A DNA stretch of 64,000 bases, from assembly GCF_000519185.1 (NCBI RefSeq), contig NZ_JAFA01000019.1, forward strand, positions 103,522-167,521. The letters run 5' to 3'. Within the stretch, counting starts at the first letter, position 1; each line of letters begins with the position of its first letter. The DNA comes from Paraburkholderia nodosa DSM 21604. GTDB taxonomy: Bacteria > Pseudomonadota > Gammaproteobacteria > Burkholderiales > Burkholderiaceae. Below are positions 45,776 through 55,269 of the stretch, piece after piece. The notes below the pieces were generated by a model. That model worked only from the letters and a program-made list of their open reading frames with translations. It searched no databases and was not told the origin of the DNA. A program made the translations under genes and the position numbers.

Positions 45776-48700
45776 GCCGTCCCTCCTGCGTCGCTCGAGG
45801 CCCGCTTCGTACGCGACGACGCGAGCGGCGCGCGGCTTACCGGCAGCAGCAGCGTCGTGGCGAGCGTGATGAAATCGTCGTCGGCGACGAGCGCGTCGAA
45901 AGCGGGGAAAGCGCGGCGCAAATACGCATTCGTCTCGCGCTCGCCGGGCGTGCGGCCATTGCCCTCGTAGACCGCGCGTGCGGCTTCCCACGCTTCGGCA
46001 GGCACCATCGCGCGCGTGCCGTCGAATGGATCGGGCAACTTGCGCAGCCATGCGAACGCGGTCCTCACCGCGAGCGGCAAGGGCCGGCGCGCACCGTTGT
46101 CCCATGCGGCCAGCAGCGCGAGCAGATAGTCGCGCGCAACCTGCGCGTCGAGCGGCGCGAACTCCGCCACGCCCACCTTGCTCACGATCACCGTGGTCAC
46201 CGGCCCGGCCGCAATCTGTGCGGCCACGTGCGCGACCCAATACGGCACGAGACGGTCGCTCCGATAGCGGCTGTCCTTCACGAGCGTGCCCGGCTCCAGA
46301 ATCACGCGGCCGAGTGCGCCGTCCGGACCCGCACGTAAATCGTCGAGCCAGTCGTCGAGCGCAACGATGCGGCCTTCCAGCGTCGCATCGAGACGGATTT
46401 CGTATTGACGCTCGAGCGGCTCGGGCCAGCGCGCGAGCGCCTTGCGATATTCGGCGAACAGCTCGGGCATGGGCGCGAGCAGTTCTTCGCCGATCACCTC
46501 GCCAAAGCCGCCGGTCGCGAGGTCGCCGCTGCGATGCATGCGCTCGAGGCGCGCAAGCGCGGCCGGTTCGAGATCGTCTTCGCCGCGCTCCATCGCCATG
46601 ACCTGCGCGCGGATCAGTTCGCCCTGGAGTTGCCACGCCTGCAACGCGTCCACCTCGAAGGGCTCGTGATTTTCGCTCGCCGCGTCTTCGCTTTCGAAGG
46701 CCACGCGCAAACGCTGCCGGAAGAAGCTGCGAACCGGCTCGCGCAGGAATTCGCCGAGTTCGCGAATCGACAGCGGCTCGTCGCGTTCAGTCGGCGCGAG
46801 GACTTCCGCGTTCGCTTCAACCGCAGGCCGCACCTGTGCGGGTTTGCCCCACTCGTGCGCATACGTGTAGAGCGTCGCCTCTTCCGGCCGCGGCGGAAAA
46901 TAGTCCGGGCTGAACGGCTGCAGTCGATGCTCGATCGTCAACGCGTCGAGCAGCGCTTCGCCATCGTTGTCTTCGTTGCCTTCGTTGCCTTCGAGCCGCC
47001 AGCCGGCCTTGAGATGATCGCGCAACTGTCCGACCAGCACGGAGGGCGGGCGCGGCGTGTTGTCGGTCACGCTGCGCCCGATCCACGAAACATGCAGATG
47101 GTCGCGCGCCGAGAGCAGCGCTTCAAGGAACAGATAGCGGTCGTCTTCGCGGCGCGAGCGGTCGCCGGGACGATAGTCGCGGCGCATGAGGTCGAAGTCG
47201 AGCGGCGTGCGGCTGCGCGGGTAGTCGCCGTCGTTCATGCCGAGCAGGCACACGCGCCGGAACGGAATCGCCCGCATCGGCATGAGCGTCGCGAAGGTCA
47301 CCGCGCCCGCGAAGAAGCGCTGCGAGAGGCCGCCGCCTTCGAGCGCCGCGAGCCAGTTCTCCGCGACGATGGCGAGCGGCAAGGTCTGCGCGAGCGCGGC
47401 TTCATCGCAGGCCTCGCGCCACGTTTCGAGCGCGCCGTCGAGGCGGTCGAGCGTGTAGGCGTCTTCGTCCTGCGCCGCGAAAAAGGCCGCCTTCAACGCG
47501 CGCAGACGCTCGCACCACGCTTCCACCGTGGCCGGTTCGCGCAGCGTGCGCCACGCGTGGTCGAGCGCATCCACGAGGCGCGTGAGCGGGCCCAGCAACG
47601 CGGCGTCGAGCCCGCCGATCTCGCTGTACGGCTCGATGCCGCGCCATGCGCCCGCACGCTCGCCCGCGGCGTAGCCCAGCAGCATGCGCCGCAAACCGAA
47701 CGCCCAGCTGTTGGGTGCGCTCAGTTCGTCGGCCTGGGGGAGCCCGAGGCTCGCGCGCTGGCCCGCATGCAGGCCCCAACGGATATTCGCGCCGTCGATC
47801 CAGTTGCGCAGCGTGGGAACGTCTTCGGCGTCGATGCCAAAGCGCGCACGCACGGCCGGCACTTCGAGCAGGTCGAGCACGTCGCTCACCGTCACGCGCG
47901 AGTACGGCAGCGCAAGCAGCATTTCCAGCGCGCCGATGAGCGGGTCGAACGCGCGCTGCGCGCGGTCGGCCACGCTGAACGGAATGCTGCGCGGATCGTT
48001 GCCGTCGAGCAGGCCGAACACGGCCTGGATATGCGGCGCGTAGACCTCGATGTCGGGCACCATCACGATCACGTCGCGCGCACGCAATGTGGGGTCCGCC
48101 GCGAACGCGGCGAGCAGGCGGTCGTGCAGGATCTCCACTTCGCGCTGCGCACTATGCGCGATGTGAAAGCGAATCGATTCGTCCTCCTGCGCATTGACTG
48201 GTTCCCAGTGCTCGCGCGTCTCGCCGAGCGGCCGCAGATCGCGAATGTCGTCCTGCAACTGCGAGAGCAGCGTGAGCGCGTCTTCGCCGTCGAACAGATC
48301 GATACGCTGGCCGATGCGCGTGAAATGCGGCGTGTACGTCTCGCGCGCTTCGTCGCTATCGTATTCGTCGAGCAGGCCGATAAAGTCGCGCCCCTGCTTG
48401 CCCCAGGCCGCGAGCAACGGCTGGGAATGCAGATGCAGCTGCGCCTCGTCGAGCTGGTCGGGCGCGCCCGCGCGGCGGCGCTGGCGCGCGTGGCGTGCGC
48501 GCAGCAGGTCCTGGTCGGCCACGATGTCGGCCCAGTAATGCATGCAGGGGTTATGCACGCACATCAGCACCTGGCTCCAGCGCGCGAGCGCCGCGAGGAC
48601 TTCCACCGACTGGCGCGCGAGGCTCGAAATGCCGAACACCACGAGCCGGCGCGGCAGGCCTTTCGGCCGGGCGTCGCCCTCCTGCCATGACTGCGCGCGC

Positions 48701-49389
48701 GCCATGAACGCTTCGTGCACGGCGGCGCGCCCCGTGTCGCGCAAGCCGATGCCGTCTTGCGCCTGCGCGCCCACGTCCGCGAGCAGCGCTCGCCACAGCG
48801 CCGCCTGCCAGCGCGCCTCCTCGGGCAACGGCACGCGCGCGTTGCGCGCATCGATCAGCACGTCCTCGTTCGCGGCCCACGCGGCGAGCCAGTCCGCGCG
48901 ATAGACCTGGTACTGGTCGAGCAGATCCGCCACGCGCTGCGCGAGCTGGAAGCACTTGCGCTGGTCCTCGTCGTTGGCCATGAAGCGCTTGAGCGGCTGA
49001 TAGCCCGGCTCGTCGAGCAGTGCCGGCAGCATACGCATGAGACGCCAGACGAGGCGCGACTTGTCGAACGGCGAGACCGCGGGCACCGCGTCGTTGCCGA
49101 GCACGGCGCGATACACCTGCCACAGGAAACGCGACGGCAGCGACATTTCGAACGCCGCCGCGATCCCGCAGCCGCCCTCCTCGGGATCGGCGGCAAACGC
49201 GAGCTTGAGCCACTGCGCGATGCCGTTGCTCTGCACGAGGAACATTTCCTTTTCGAGCGGCGCGATCGGGTTCTGGCCGATCCAGCTCACGATCAGGTCG
49301 CGCATCCGCTCGGGCTGATTGCCGTGAACGAGCATCAGCCCGGTGGGCAGGTCGCGCGCGCTCAAGCGAGGCTCCGGCGCGCCTGACAC
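45772..49389 (-). CDS. recC: Exodeoxyribonuclease V gamma subunit (RecC)
   Basis: This 1205-residue scaffold and Chi-recognition subunit has an inactivated helicase fold. Family markers are MLVHGNQPERMRDLIV, EMFLVQSNGIAQWLKLAFA, SLPSRFLWQVYR, CLLGMNDGDYPRSRTPLDFDLM and the degenerate nuclease-like C-terminus. The start is GTG at 49389; M19 (49335) is an alternative close to where E. coli RecC begins. It heads the recC-recB-recD operon, without the ptrA gene found in enterobacteria. The 228-bp stretch upstream carries no other gene. Confidence 0.93.
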   Translation of the reverse strand: MSGAPEPRLSARDLPTGLMLVHGNQPERMRDLIVSWIGQNPIAPLEKEMFLVQSNGIAQWLKLAFAADPEEGGCGIAAAFEMSLPSRFLWQVYRAVLGNDAVPAVSPFDKSRLVWRLMRMLPALLDEPGYQPLKRFMANDEDQRKCFQLAQRVADLLDQYQVYRADWLAAWAANEDVLIDARNARVPLPEEARWQAALWRALLADVGAQAQDGIGLRDTGRAAVHEAFMARAQSWQEGDARPKGLPRRLVVFGISSLARQSVEVLAALARWSQVLMCVHNPCMHYWADIVADQDLLRARHARQRRRAGAPDQLDEAQLHLHSQPLLAAWGKQGRDFIGLLDEYDSDEARETYTPHFTRIGQRIDLFDGEDALTLLSQLQDDIRDLRPLGETREHWEPVNAQEDESIRFHIAHSAQREVEILHDRLLAAFAADPTLRARDVIVMVPDIEVYAPHIQAVFGLLDGNDPRSIPFSVADRAQRAFDPLIGALEMLLALPYSRVTVSDVLDLLEVPAVRARFGIDAEDVPTLRNWIDGANIRWGLHAGQRASLGLPQADELSAPNSWAFGLRRMLLGYAAGERAGAWRGIEPYSEIGGLDAALLGPLTRLVDALDHAWRTLREPATVEAWCERLRALKAAFFAAQDEDAYTLDRLDGALETWREACDEAALAQTLPLAIVAENWLAALEGGGLSQRFFAGAVTFATLMPMRAIPFRRVCLLGMNDGDYPRSRTPLDFDLMRRDYRPGDRSRREDDRYLFLEALLSARDHLHVSWIGRSVTDNTPRPPSVLVGQLRDHLKAGWRLEGNEGNEDNDGEALLDALTIEHRLQPFSPDYFPPRPEEATLYTYAHEWGKPAQVRPAVEANAEVLAPTERDEPLSIRELGEFLREPVRSFFRQRLRVAFESEDAASENHEPFEVDALQAWQLQGELIRAQVMAMERGEDDLEPAALARLERMHRSGDLATGGFGEVIGEELLAPMPELFAEYRKALARWPEPLERQYEIRLDATLEGRIVALDDWLDDLRAGPDGALGRVILEPGTLVKDSRYRSDRLVPYWVAHVAAQIAAGPVTTVIVSKVGVAEFAPLDAQVARDYLLALLAAWDNGARRPLPLAVRTAFAWLRKLPDPFDGTRAMVPAEAWEAARAVYEGNGRTPGERETNAYLRRAFPAFDALVADDDFITLATTLLLPVSRAPLASSRTKRASSDAGGTA

Positions 49390-49617
49390 GCGTTGCGCGC
49401 GGATTGGGCAGATGGGGCGAGGAAGCGGAGAAAAAGGATTGCGGCCATGTCGCCTGTTCGTGTTTGGTGCCGGTACGTGCGGTACGCGCCGGTACTTGCC
49501 GATACGAATGGCGCAGGCGGCATTGCGCCTGCGCGATGCGACAGTTTACGACAATCGGGACCGCGGCGAGCGCCGCATTCGCGCGCAGGCCGCGGTGTTG
49601 GCACCGGCAGGCACGGC

Positions 49618-50694
49618 CTAGCCCAAACGCTTGCCCGTCGCCGGATCGAAGAAATGCAGGCGCGCCGGCGGCAAGTGCACCGCCAGCCGCTCGCCGGGCG
49701 CGGGCCGCGTTTCGTGCGGCAGACGCACCACCACATCCGCGCTGCCCCAGCGGCCGTGCGCGAGGTTGTCCGCGCCGAGCAGCTCACAGGTCTCGACCTC
49801 GAGCGTGACGGGCTCGTTGGCGCCGCGCGCGTGCATATGCTCGGGCCGCACGCCCAGCACGCAATCGGCGCCCTTCGGCAGCCAGGCCGGCGCATCGCCA
49901 AGCGGCAGATGCGGCCCGTTGCCCGCCATTTCGAAGCGCCGGCCGTCGTCGCTCACGCGCCCGCGCAGCAGGTTCATGGCCGGCGAGCCGATGAAGCTCG
50001 CCACGAACATCGAAGCGGGCCGGTCGTACACCTCGCTGGGCGTGCCGATCTGCTCCGCGCGCCCGCCGTTGAGCACCATCACGCGCTGCGCGAGCGTCAT
50101 CGCCTCGATCTGGTCGTGCGTGACGTAGAGGCTCGTCGTACGCAGGCGCGCATGCAGACGCTGGATTTCCAGGCGCATCTGCACGCGCAGCTTCGCGTCG
50201 AGGTTCGAGAGCGGCTCGTCGAACAGGAACACCGAAGGCTCGCGCACGATCGCGCGGCCCATCGCCACGCGCTGGCGCTGGCCGCCCGAAAGCTCGCGCG
50301 GCTTGCGCTCCAGCAGCTTGCCCAGTTCCAGGATTTCGGCGGCGGCCGCCACGCGCGAGTCGATCGTCGTGCGGTCGAGCCCCTGCAGCTTGAGGCTATA
50401 ACCCATGTTGCGCGCGACCGTCATGTGCGGATAAAGCGCGTAGTTCTGGAACACCATGGCGATGTCGCGATCCTTGGGCTCCACGCGATTGACCACTTTC
50501 TCGCCGATGGCGATTTCGCCCGACGTAACGGTCTCCAGCCCCGCGACCATGCGCAGCAGCGTGGACTTGCCGCAGCCCGACGGGCCGACGAGCACCATGA
50601 ATTCGCCGTCCGCCACCTGCACGTCGATGCCGTGCAACACCTGTTGCGCGCCGTCGTACGACTTCGTGACGCCCCGTATGCTCAATGCCGCCAT
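49618..50694 (-). CDS. ugpC: sn-glycerol-3-phosphate ABC transporter ATP-binding protein
   Basis: This 358-residue ABC ATPase of the sugar/MalK class has Walker A GPSGCGKSTLL (about 36-46), signature LSGGQRQRVAMGRA, Walker B VFLFDEPLSNLDAKLR and H-loop. The C-terminal TOBE/OB regulatory domain contains GVRPEHM. The start at 50694 follows GGGGGA and is the family N-terminus (MAALSIRGVTKSYDG). It energises the UgpAE permease encoded upstream on the same strand, 25 bp away. Confidence 0.92.
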   Translation of the reverse strand: MAALSIRGVTKSYDGAQQVLHGIDVQVADGEFMVLVGPSGCGKSTLLRMVAGLETVTSGEIAIGEKVVNRVEPKDRDIAMVFQNYALYPHMTVARNMGYSLKLQGLDRTTIDSRVAAAAEILELGKLLERKPRELSGGQRQRVAMGRAIVREPSVFLFDEPLSNLDAKLRVQMRLEIQRLHARLRTTSLYVTHDQIEAMTLAQRVMVLNGGRAEQIGTPSEVYDRPASMFVASFIGSPAMNLLRGRVSDDGRRFEMAGNGPHLPLGDAPAWLPKGADCVLGVRPEHMHARGANEPVTLEVETCELLGADNLAHGRWGSADVVVRLPHETRPAPGERLAVHLPPARLHFFDPATGKRLG

Positions 50695-50719
50695 GCCGTC
50701 CCCCGAATTGCATTCATGC

Positions 50720-51565
50720 TTATTTCTCCACATCCACGAGGCCGCGCACGAACCAGCGCTGCATGGCCAGCACCACCACGAGCGGCGGCAGCATGGCGAT
50801 CATCGTCGCGCACATCACGAGATGCCATTGCGTGGCCGCGTCGCCGCTCGAAATCATGCTCTTGATGCCCACCACGGCGGTCGTCATCGAAGCCGTGCTC
50901 GACATGAGAATCGGCCACAGATACTGGTTCCAGCCGTAAATGAACGTGATGACGAACAGCGACGCGATGTTCGTTTTGGAAAGCGGCAGCACCACGTCCC
51001 AGAAGAACCGCAGCGGCCCCGCGCCGTCGATACGCGCGGCCTCGATCAGCTCGTTGGGAAGCGTGAGGAAGAACTGGCGGAACAGAAACGTGGCCGTGGC
51101 CGAGGCGATGAGCGGCAGCGTGAGGCCCGCGTAGGTGTTCGTGAGATGCAGTGTGGCCGCGACTTGCACCGTGGGGAAAATGCGCACTTCCACGGGCAGC
51201 ATGAGCGTCACGAAGATCAGCCAGAACGCGAGACGCCGGAACGGGAAGCGGAAGAACACGATCGCGTAGGCCGAGATGATCGAAATAGCGATCTTGCCCA
51301 CCGAAATCACGAGCGCCGTGATGACGCTGTTCATGAGCATCGCGCCGAACGGGCTCGCCGCGCTGCCCGTGCCCACGTTCCACACGGTGGCCATGTTCGC
51401 GAACAGATGGGTGCCCGGCACGAGCGAGAGCGGCACCGAGAAGACTTCTTTCTCGTTCATCGTGGCGGCGCAAAACGCCACGTACACAGGAAAGGCCACC
51501 ACCGCCACACCGAGCAGCAGCATGATGTGGCAGAACAGGTTGAAGTATTTGCGGTTCTCGACCAT
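50720..51565 (-). CDS. ugpE: sn-glycerol-3-phosphate ABC transporter permease UgpE
   Basis: This 281-residue permease has six helices. The ABC coupling motif EAARIDGAGPLRFFWDVVLPLSKTN lies near 185-209 and the family ending RWFVRGLVDVEK is retained. Its ATG shares one base with the ugpA stop (TGATG), so translation is coupled. It forms the membrane channel with UgpA for glycerol-3-phosphate or glycerophosphodiesters. Confidence 0.92.
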   Translation of the reverse strand: MVENRKYFNLFCHIMLLLGVAVVAFPVYVAFCAATMNEKEVFSVPLSLVPGTHLFANMATVWNVGTGSAASPFGAMLMNSVITALVISVGKIAISIISAYAIVFFRFPFRRLAFWLIFVTLMLPVEVRIFPTVQVAATLHLTNTYAGLTLPLIASATATFLFRQFFLTLPNELIEAARIDGAGPLRFFWDVVLPLSKTNIASLFVITFIYGWNQYLWPILMSSTASMTTAVVGIKSMISSGDAATQWHLVMCATMIAMLPPLVVVLAMQRWFVRGLVDVEK

Positions 51566-52446
51566 CAGTACTGCACCCGTCGTTCGATAAAGCGGAACTG
51601 GAAGATCGTAAGCGCGGTCACGATCAGCATCAGCACGACCGATTGCGCGCCCGAGCTGCCGATGTCGAGCCCGCGAAAGCCTTCGTCGAAGATCTTGTAG
51701 ACGAGCGTGCGCGTGGCCTGGCCAGGCCCGCCGCCCGTAGCCGCATCGATCACGGGGAAGGTGTCGAAGAGCGCGTAGACCACGTTCACCACGAGCAGAA
51801 AGAAGCTCGTGGGCGAAAGCAGCGGGAACGCAATGCCGAAGAAGCGCCGCACCGGGCCCGCGCCGTCGATGGCGGCCGCCTCGAAAAGCGATTGGGGAAT
51901 CGACTGCAGGCCCGCGTAGAAGAACAGGAAGTTATAGCTGATCTGCTGCCAGACCGATGCGATCACAACGAGCGTCATGGCCTGGCCGGGGTTGAGCGCG
52001 TGATTCCACGTCACGCCGAAGCGTGCAAGCGCGAAAGTCACGAGGCCGATACTCGGGTTGAACAGAAAACCCCACAACACGGCGGCAATGACGGGCGCGA
52101 CCGCATACGGCCAGATGAGAAACGTTTGATAAAAGCGCTTGCCGCGCGTCACATGGTGCGCCATGGCTGCCAGCAGCAGCGAAATGGCGAGGCCGCCGAA
52201 CGTGACGAGCGCCGTAAACACGAGCGTCGTCTGGACCGAAGCCAGATAGAGCGGATCGCGCAGGAGCCGCGTGAAGTTGGCGAAGCCGACGAAGACCGAC
52301 GACGTGCCGAAGGCGTCCTGCGCCTGGGTGGACTGCAGGAGCGCCACCCCGGCCGGCCACAGGAAAAAGATCACGGTCACCGCAAGCTGCGGGCCGACGA
52401 GCAGGTACGGCAGCAGGCTCGCCCCAAAACGGGAGCGTTGTTCCAT
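51565..52446 (-). CDS. ugpA: sn-glycerol-3-phosphate ABC transporter permease UgpA
   Basis: This 293-residue permease has six helices and the EAAAIDGAGPVRRFFGIAFPLLSPT coupling loop near 205. PLLSPTSFFLLVVNVVYALFDTFPVIDAATGGGP is characteristic of UgpA. The start at 52446 follows GAGGAGAG; 28 open codons upstream are not homologous. It is the first gene of the cluster as seen here. The binding-protein gene ugpB, normally just upstream, is missing. Confidence 0.92.
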   Translation of the reverse strand: MEQRSRFGASLLPYLLVGPQLAVTVIFFLWPAGVALLQSTQAQDAFGTSSVFVGFANFTRLLRDPLYLASVQTTLVFTALVTFGGLAISLLLAAMAHHVTRGKRFYQTFLIWPYAVAPVIAAVLWGFLFNPSIGLVTFALARFGVTWNHALNPGQAMTLVVIASVWQQISYNFLFFYAGLQSIPQSLFEAAAIDGAGPVRRFFGIAFPLLSPTSFFLLVVNVVYALFDTFPVIDAATGGGPGQATRTLVYKIFDEGFRGLDIGSSGAQSVVLMLIVTALTIFQFRFIERRVQY

Positions 52447-52756
52447 TGCGTCACTCTCCTCGAGTGGCGGCGTTCGGACGGGCGCGAACACCGGTTGACG
52501 CGGCTTGTTGATCGAATTGAGCCGCCTCATGGGCGGCGCCGCGTTCGCATTCTAGCCGAGACGCGTGACGATGCGGATCAAAGCGCGGACCAAAGCGCGG
52601 GACTGGAGGCCGCGCTGGGGTGCCGGGGGCGGGGTTGACGGAGGGAGGCATCGGGCGATCGGGCTGCGGGGCGTGTTGATCCGGCGCGCAGCGTATCCCG
52701 ATCGCGAACATAGCGGGGACGTCACCGCCCCCTGACTTCATCGTTCGACTGGCCGC
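52447..52756. other. Gene-free gap where ugpB would be expected
   Basis: This 310-bp stretch between ugpA and the ferredoxin reductase holds no credible gene on either strand and no recognisable UgpB remnant. It presumably contains the ugpAEC promoter. A small GCCGCC-TCAT-GGGCGGC-like hairpin occurs near 52521-52539. Confidence 0.6.
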
Positions 52757-53998
52757 TCAGGCGAGCGCCGCGGCGGCGAATTTGCCCATGTCGGTGGCGG
52801 GATCGCGCAGCGCATCAAGGTCGAGCTTCACGCCCTTGCCCACGAGCTTCTTGCCGCACAGGAAATCGGGCATCGAATTGACGGCGTCGACCGCGAGCAG
52901 CACGCGCTCCTTCAGGTAGTACACCGCGAAGCGCCGCGCGGCAGGGTCGCCGCGCACGATCGCCTCGTCATAGCCTTCGAGCAGGCCCACCGTCTGCAGC
53001 TTGAGGTCGTACTGATCGGACCAGAACCACGGCGCGTCGCACGCGGGGCGCGGCTTGCCGACGATCGCGGCGGCCGCGAGCTTCGCCTGCTCCACCGCGT
53101 TGTGCACGCTTTCCAGCCGCCCCGCGCGGCCATAGTGCGCAAGCGGCCGGTGCGCGCAATCGCCGATCGCGAAGACGTCCGGGTCGCTCGTGCGCGCGTC
53201 GTCGTCCACCTGAATGCCGTTGGCGCACGTGATGCCCGCCGCTTTCGCGAGCGCCTCGTTCGGCAGGATGCCGATGCCGACCAGCGCGAGCGTGGCGGGT
53301 ACGATCTCGCCGTCCGCGAGCTTCACGCCGGTGAGCTTGCCGCCCTCGCCCACGAGCGCCTCGATCTTCGCGTTCAGGCGCAGTTCCACACCCTGCGCGC
53401 GATGCTCGTTCGCGTAGAAGGTGGAAACGGTCTCGCCCGTCACGCGGCCCAGCACGCGCGGCGCGGCTTCGAGCACCGTGACCTCGTGGCCGAGCTGGCG
53501 CGCCGCCGCTGCCGCTTCGAGGCCGATATAACCGGCGCCGATCACCACGAGCTTCTCGCCCGGCTTCACGCGCTCGCGCAGCACGTCGGCGTCGGCGAGC
53601 GAGCGCAGCGCGATCACGCCGGCGAGATCGTGGCCCGGCACCGTCAACGCGCGCGGCGTCGAGCCGGTGGCGAAAATCAGCTTGTCGTATTGAAGCTGGC
53701 TGCCGTCGGCGAGCGTGAGCGTGCGGCTCGCGCGGTCGAGCGACTGCGCGCTCGCGCCGAGCTTCAGCTCGATGCGCTGCTCGTCGTAGAACGCGCGCGG
53801 TTTGAGCCACAGGCGCTCGACGTCGGCCTCGCCCTTCAAATAGGCCTTGCTGAGCGGCGGCCGGTGATAAGGGGGCACCGGTTCTTCACCGACCAGCACG
53901 ACGCGGCCGCCAAACCCATATTGCCGCAGCAGCGCCGCGGCGTTGCCGCCCGCGTGCCCTGCCCCAACGATCACCACCGTGCTGCCGTCTTCTTGCAT
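52757..53998 (-). CDS. FAD-dependent ferredoxin/rubredoxin-type NAD(P)+ reductase
   Basis: This 413-residue flavoprotein has an N-terminal FAD loop VGAGHAGGNAA (about 11-21), YHRPPLSKAYL, the NAD loop VIGAGYIGLEAA (about 147-158) and the second FAD motif DVFAIGDCAH. The reductase C-terminal domain contains WFWSDQYDLKLQTVG. This is the oxygenase-coupled ferredoxin reductase class (putidaredoxin/rhodocoxin type). No ferredoxin or oxygenase gene is adjacent, so the partner is unknown. Confidence 0.88.
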   Translation of the reverse strand: MQEDGSTVVIVGAGHAGGNAAALLRQYGFGGRVVLVGEEPVPPYHRPPLSKAYLKGEADVERLWLKPRAFYDEQRIELKLGASAQSLDRASRTLTLADGSQLQYDKLIFATGSTPRALTVPGHDLAGVIALRSLADADVLRERVKPGEKLVVIGAGYIGLEAAAAARQLGHEVTVLEAAPRVLGRVTGETVSTFYANEHRAQGVELRLNAKIEALVGEGGKLTGVKLADGEIVPATLALVGIGILPNEALAKAAGITCANGIQVDDDARTSDPDVFAIGDCAHRPLAHYGRAGRLESVHNAVEQAKLAAAAIVGKPRPACDAPWFWSDQYDLKLQTVGLLEGYDEAIVRGDPAARRFAVYYLKERVLLAVDAVNSMPDFLCGKKLVGKGVKLDLDALRDPATDMGKFAAAALA

Positions 53999-54160
53999 GT
54001 CCGCTCCCGCCTTTCCCGCTTGCTACACGTTAATTGATTCGTCGCGCGCATCGGCGGCCACGACTCATACGCGCGCCTCAACGCTCGCGCCAATGACCCG
54101 CCCGCGCCTTCCGCCGCGCCAGGATCGAGATCATCTCACGGTTCGCACGGGCACGCCGCG

Positions 54161-55069
54161 CTAATCGAAGGCGCGGTCGTTCGGCGCAGCATAGAGCGCG
54201 CGCAGTTGTTCGCTCATCGGAAACTCGAAATTCACGCCCTTGGGCGGCACCGGCTTCTCGAACCACTTCGCGTACATCGCATTGATTTCGCCGCTCTTCA
54301 TGAGCGCCGCCATCGTGTCGTTCACGAGTTGCCGGAACTCCGGGTCGCCGTTTCGCATCATGAAGGCGTAGGCTTCCGACGATTGCGGCGTGCCCACGAT
54401 CACCCATTCGGAGGGCTTCGCCGTGAGCGAGCGCGTGCCGGCGAGCAGCACGTCGTCCATCATGTAGGCGACTGCGCGTCCCGATTCGAGCGTGGCGCGT
54501 CCCTCGCCATAATCGCGCGCGCTGATGATGCGCATGTTCATCTGCTTGTCGATGTTCATGCGCCGCAAGATGCGCTCGGACGTCGTGCCCTGGTTCGTGA
54601 GCACCGTCTTGCCCGCGAGATCGGCGAAGTCGTGAATGCCCGAGTCCTTGCGCGTGAGCAGGCGCGTGGTCGCGACGAAGAACGTATTGGAGAAGCTCAC
54701 CTGGGCCTGGCGCGCCTTCAGGTTCGTCGTGACGCCGCACTCCAGGTCCACCGTGCCGTTCTGCACGAGTGGAATACGGTTTTGCGAAGTGACGGGAATG
54801 AAACGCACCTGCAGGTTCGGGCGCTTCGTCCTGAGCTTGACGGCGTCGATCACCTTGTCGCAGATGTCCTGCGAAAAGCCGATCACCTGGTTGTCGCCGA
54901 TCACGTAAGAGAACGGCACCGAAGTCTCGCGATAACCAATGGCGATGATGTTCGCCGAGCGGATCTTCTCGAGCGTAGGCTGCGCGACCTGGGCGGCCGC
55001 CGGCTGCAGCAGCGAGAGCCATGGCGCGATGGCCCAGCAAGCCAGCGACAATAGCTTCAGTCGGTTCAT
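54161..55069 (-). CDS. Glutamate/aspartate-type ABC transporter substrate-binding protein
   Basis: This 302-residue periplasmic protein has a Sec signal (MNRLKLLSLACWAIAPWLSLLQPAAAQ). A bilobed amino-acid-binding domain follows: IAIGYRETSVPFSYV, ECGVTTNLKARQAQVSFSNTFF, KTVLTNQGTTSERILRR and YMMDDVLLAG, closest to GltI/DEBP proteins. No permease or ATPase genes lie next to it, so it is an orphan binding protein here. It lies 162 bp upstream of the ferredoxin reductase on the same strand. Confidence 0.88.
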   Translation of the reverse strand: MNRLKLLSLACWAIAPWLSLLQPAAAQVAQPTLEKIRSANIIAIGYRETSVPFSYVIGDNQVIGFSQDICDKVIDAVKLRTKRPNLQVRFIPVTSQNRIPLVQNGTVDLECGVTTNLKARQAQVSFSNTFFVATTRLLTRKDSGIHDFADLAGKTVLTNQGTTSERILRRMNIDKQMNMRIISARDYGEGRATLESGRAVAYMMDDVLLAGTRSLTAKPSEWVIVGTPQSSEAYAFMMRNGDPEFRQLVNDTMAALMKSGEINAMYAKWFEKPVPPKGVNFEFPMSEQLRALYAAPNDRAFD

Positions 55070-55202
55070 GGGTCGTTCCTCGTCGTCACGCTTCGTCTCT
55101 CGCCGTTATTTTGCGCGGTCGAAGCATACATTTGTCGCCACAATCGATCGTCGCGCAACATGCGGGAAATACCAGGGTGTCCCGAGATGTTAAACCGATC
55201 AT

Positions 55203-55230
55203 GAAAAAAGCAGCGGACATGGCCGCTGCT
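55203..55230 (-). terminator. Intrinsic terminator of the MFS permease gene
   Basis: Perfect 8-bp arms AGCAGCGG/CCGCTGCT (55209-55216, 55223-55230) are followed, in minus-strand reading, by CTTTTTTCAT. It lies 40 bp past the 55270 stop codon. Confidence 0.85.
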
Positions 55231-55269
55231 TTCATCGCTCATGCTGCGCAATCGTCGCGGCGCACGCGA

